From Pseudomonadota bacterium (GTDB lineage Bacteria > Pseudomonadota > Alphaproteobacteria > Rhizobiales > Aestuariivirgaceae): a DNA stretch of 16,480 nt. Position 1 is the first letter of the stretch, and every line of letters starts with the position of its first letter. Positions 15,149-16,480 of the stretch are shown one piece after another. Location: positions 1 to 16,480 of the forward strand of contig JAEKFU010000369.1 in assembly GCA_016522385.1 (NCBI GenBank), written 5' to 3'. The notes below the pieces were generated by a model that was not told the DNA's origin, searched no databases, and saw nothing but the letters and a program-made list of their open reading frames with translations. The translations under genes and the position numbers were made by a program.

Positions 15149-15960
15149 TGATTTGGCGCATTGTACGAAATGGTGCGATCGCTTCGATCGTTGCCGGAGT
15201 ACTCTACGCAATTGTGTTGCTCTATGACACCGCTCTACGTGACCCCAGACTGCTTGATGGATGGATATTGTTTAGCGCGATTGCATTCCAACTGTTTTTC
15301 AGCTGGAGAAGAAAATTACCGAAACTGCGGCTTGGCCACGTTACCGGCTGGATGCAGGCACATATCTATTGTGGCTACGTGACGGCCGCATTCTTTGCTG
15401 TTCACACGCAGTTCACCCTGCCTGACACCAAGTTGGAATGGTCAATGTGGTTTTTGTTCATTCTGGTTGTGGTCTCCGGCGTCGTCGGCGCATTCTTGAC
15501 GCGCTCAATTCCCGCCAGGTTGCAGACCAAGTCCCGGCTGGTTGCAATAGAGAATATTCCGGCGCTTCAGGCGCAACTTGCGCGGGAGGTTGACGATTTG
15601 GTGATTGGGTCGGTTGGGGAAATCAGGGCTTCGGCTCTAACGGGGTGTTATGCTCAAACGTTGCATGGGTTCTTTCGCAAGCCCCGCAACATTCTGGCCC
15701 ATCTGCAACAATCCCAAAGGCCACTTCGAACAATCTGCGACGAACTCGATTCTCTCGATCGATATCTCGATAAACCGGGCAAAGAAACACTACGCTCGAT
15801 CAGGTCCTGCATTGTCGCAAAGGATGATCTGGACTATCAATACGCCCATCAAGGGCTTCTGGTCGCCTGGCTGTTCATACATATTCCCGCAGCCTACGGG
15901 ATGATTGCTCTGTCCGTCGTGCATGTGGCCACGGTTTACGCTTATACTTCAGGAGTTTAG
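15148..15960 (+). CDS. Membrane protein with two predicted b-type hemes
   Basis: A 270-residue protein with about five membrane helices: 8-27, 36-53, 67-88, 97-117 and 236-266. Helix 3 carries H72 and H86, and helix 5 carries H245 and H259. Both pairs have 13 residues between the histidines, the classic arrangement for two stacked b hemes, one near each membrane face. H64 and H234 are also near membrane boundaries. Between helices 4 and 5 is a soluble region of about 115 residues with no metal motif; it could contact the ferredoxin subunit. The ATG at 15148 overlaps the previous stop (TGATG); a GTG at 15145 is also possible. I do not recognise a named family. Transmembrane electron transfer, perhaps with quinones, is inferred. 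Confidence 0.8.
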   Translation: MIWRIVRNGAIASIVAGVLYAIVLLYDTALRDPRLLDGWILFSAIAFQLFFSWRRKLPKLRLGHVTGWMQAHIYCGYVTAAFFAVHTQFTLPDTKLEWSMWFLFILVVVSGVVGAFLTRSIPARLQTKSRLVAIENIPALQAQLAREVDDLVIGSVGEIRASALTGCYAQTLHGFFRKPRNILAHLQQSQRPLRTICDELDSLDRYLDKPGKETLRSIRSCIVAKDDLDYQYAHQGLLVAWLFIHIPAAYGMIALSVVHVATVYAYTSGV

Positions 15961-15964
15961 CAGC

Positions 15965-16480
15965 TTGAATCTGACGGCAGGTCTCGGTGCTATAAAGCGT
16001 GCTTTTGCGCGCTCCAATCAAGGATGGGTTTGCGGCCGTGACGACGCGGGCGACGAATGCCGCTTGGGACCCGACAAAGCAGGAAATTGCCGTGTCATCC
16101 GAAGTTGCACGCCGATGCGCGACGGCAAGCGCCTTAGTTGCGGCCGCTCAGCTGCTGATGGTGGACCTTGCGAAAACGGTCCCAACGCAAACGGCTCTTG
16201 TGGATCTCCAACACCGGCTTGCCGTCCTGTCCCGAGCGTGCGTTCGATGCAGCGCAGAAGCGCCCGATGGTTGACAATGATCACCTTCGGGGTTTTCGCT
16301 GTTTCGATAACTTTTGCCGGCAGCACCAACTTGCTGATGCCAGGACCTATGACGGCCGCGCACGGCTCGGTGGAGGAATGTAGTTCATGTCATTCCAGCA
16401 TCAAACCGGGTCCGGTAGGTTGGGTGCACAATATTTTCGCCGCAGCTGATCCTCACAAAGACAGTATGGCCTGTATCACG
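15965..16480 (+). CDS. Cys-rich, membrane-anchored multiheme-type cytochrome (partial, TTG start)
   Basis: A frame open from a TTG at 15965 to the window edge (172 codons visible, 3' end missing). AGGAG at 15951-15955, inside the end of the previous gene, is 9 nt before the TTG, and no ATG or GTG fits better. The N-terminus (1-98) contains GWVCGRDDAGDECRLGPDK and eight cysteines (23, 32, 42, 48, 59, 69, 79, 86), suggesting Fe-S or zinc binding. A membrane helix follows (about 103-121), preceded by arginines (QRRSAR), so the Cys-rich part should be cytoplasmic. The rest, MPGPMTAAHGSVEECSSCH, is exported and carries a heme c site C139-x2-C142-H143. The visible end, SMACIT, probably begins another CxxCH. 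It resembles cytochrome c3-type proteins. It would connect the ferredoxin and b-heme subunits to periplasmic hemes. Confidence 0.82.
   Translation, partial: MNLTAGLGAIKRAFARSNQGWVCGRDDAGDECRLGPDKAGNCRVIRSCTPMRDGKRLSCGRSAADGGPCENGPNANGSCGSPTPACRPVPSVRSMQRRSARWLTMITFGVFAVSITFAGSTNLLMPGPMTAAHGSVEECSSCHSSIKPGPVGWVHNIFAAADPHKDSMACIT

Noticed and set aside
15999..16383. Alternative open frames on both strands at the right end (for example 15999-16274 plus, 16018-16329 minus)
   Set aside because: They compete with the TTG-initiated frame at 15965, which alone has a spaced ribosome site, ordered cysteines, a membrane helix and a CxxCH heme motif.

Overview
The window looks like chromosomal DNA of an alphaproteobacterium living with low or fluctuating oxygen. 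This rests on gene content and layout, not on a database search: an FnrL-type regulator with the Cys14/17/25/113 arrangement, a complete tightly coupled ccoNOQP-ccoGHIS block, and a CcmI-type TPR protein. The DNA is mostly GC-rich. The spacers and gene edges around 10310-10400 and 12270-12420 are clearly more AT-rich. No tRNA, rRNA, IS element, integrase or CRISPR array was recognised.

Left part (1-2450): a tandem-domain universal stress protein, an oxygen-sensing Fnr/FixK-family regulator, and a convergent hemerythrin-domain gene. Between the hemerythrin gene and ccoN is one perfect FNR box (TTGAT-N4-ATCAA, 2429-2442). It is placed to activate the hemerythrin gene at about -42 and probably the cbb3 operon on the other side. 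The Fnr protein encoded here has the matching recognition helix, so regulator and target appear to be neighbours.

Middle (2533-10406): an uninterrupted cbb3-type cytochrome oxidase operon. The oxidase subunits ccoN, ccoO, ccoQ and ccoP are followed by the assembly genes ccoG, ccoH, ccoI and ccoS. Gaps are 3-13 nt or 4-nt ATGA overlaps. CcoS is unusual in carrying an extra C-terminal tail of about 50 residues.

Right part (10495-16480, running off the end): a less familiar set. It holds a small exported protein with two cysteines, a membrane-anchored CcmI/NrfG-like TPR protein (cytochrome c maturation), then an apparent four-gene operon. That operon encodes a periplasmic tetraheme cytochrome (c554-like), a fusion of two degenerate cNMP/CRP-type sensor domains with a 16-cysteine, four-[4Fe-4S] ferredoxin, a small membrane protein with two His-x13-His pairs expected to hold two b hemes, and a TTG-initiated protein cut by the window end. 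The last has eight cysteines in a cytoplasmic N-terminus, one membrane helix and an exported CxxCH region. Together they look like a complete electron path across the membrane: cytoplasmic Fe-S clusters, membrane b hemes, periplasmic c hemes. I infer a transmembrane electron conduit of unknown substrate whose Fe-S subunit has built-in sensor-like domains. This is the best candidate here for a poorly described system.
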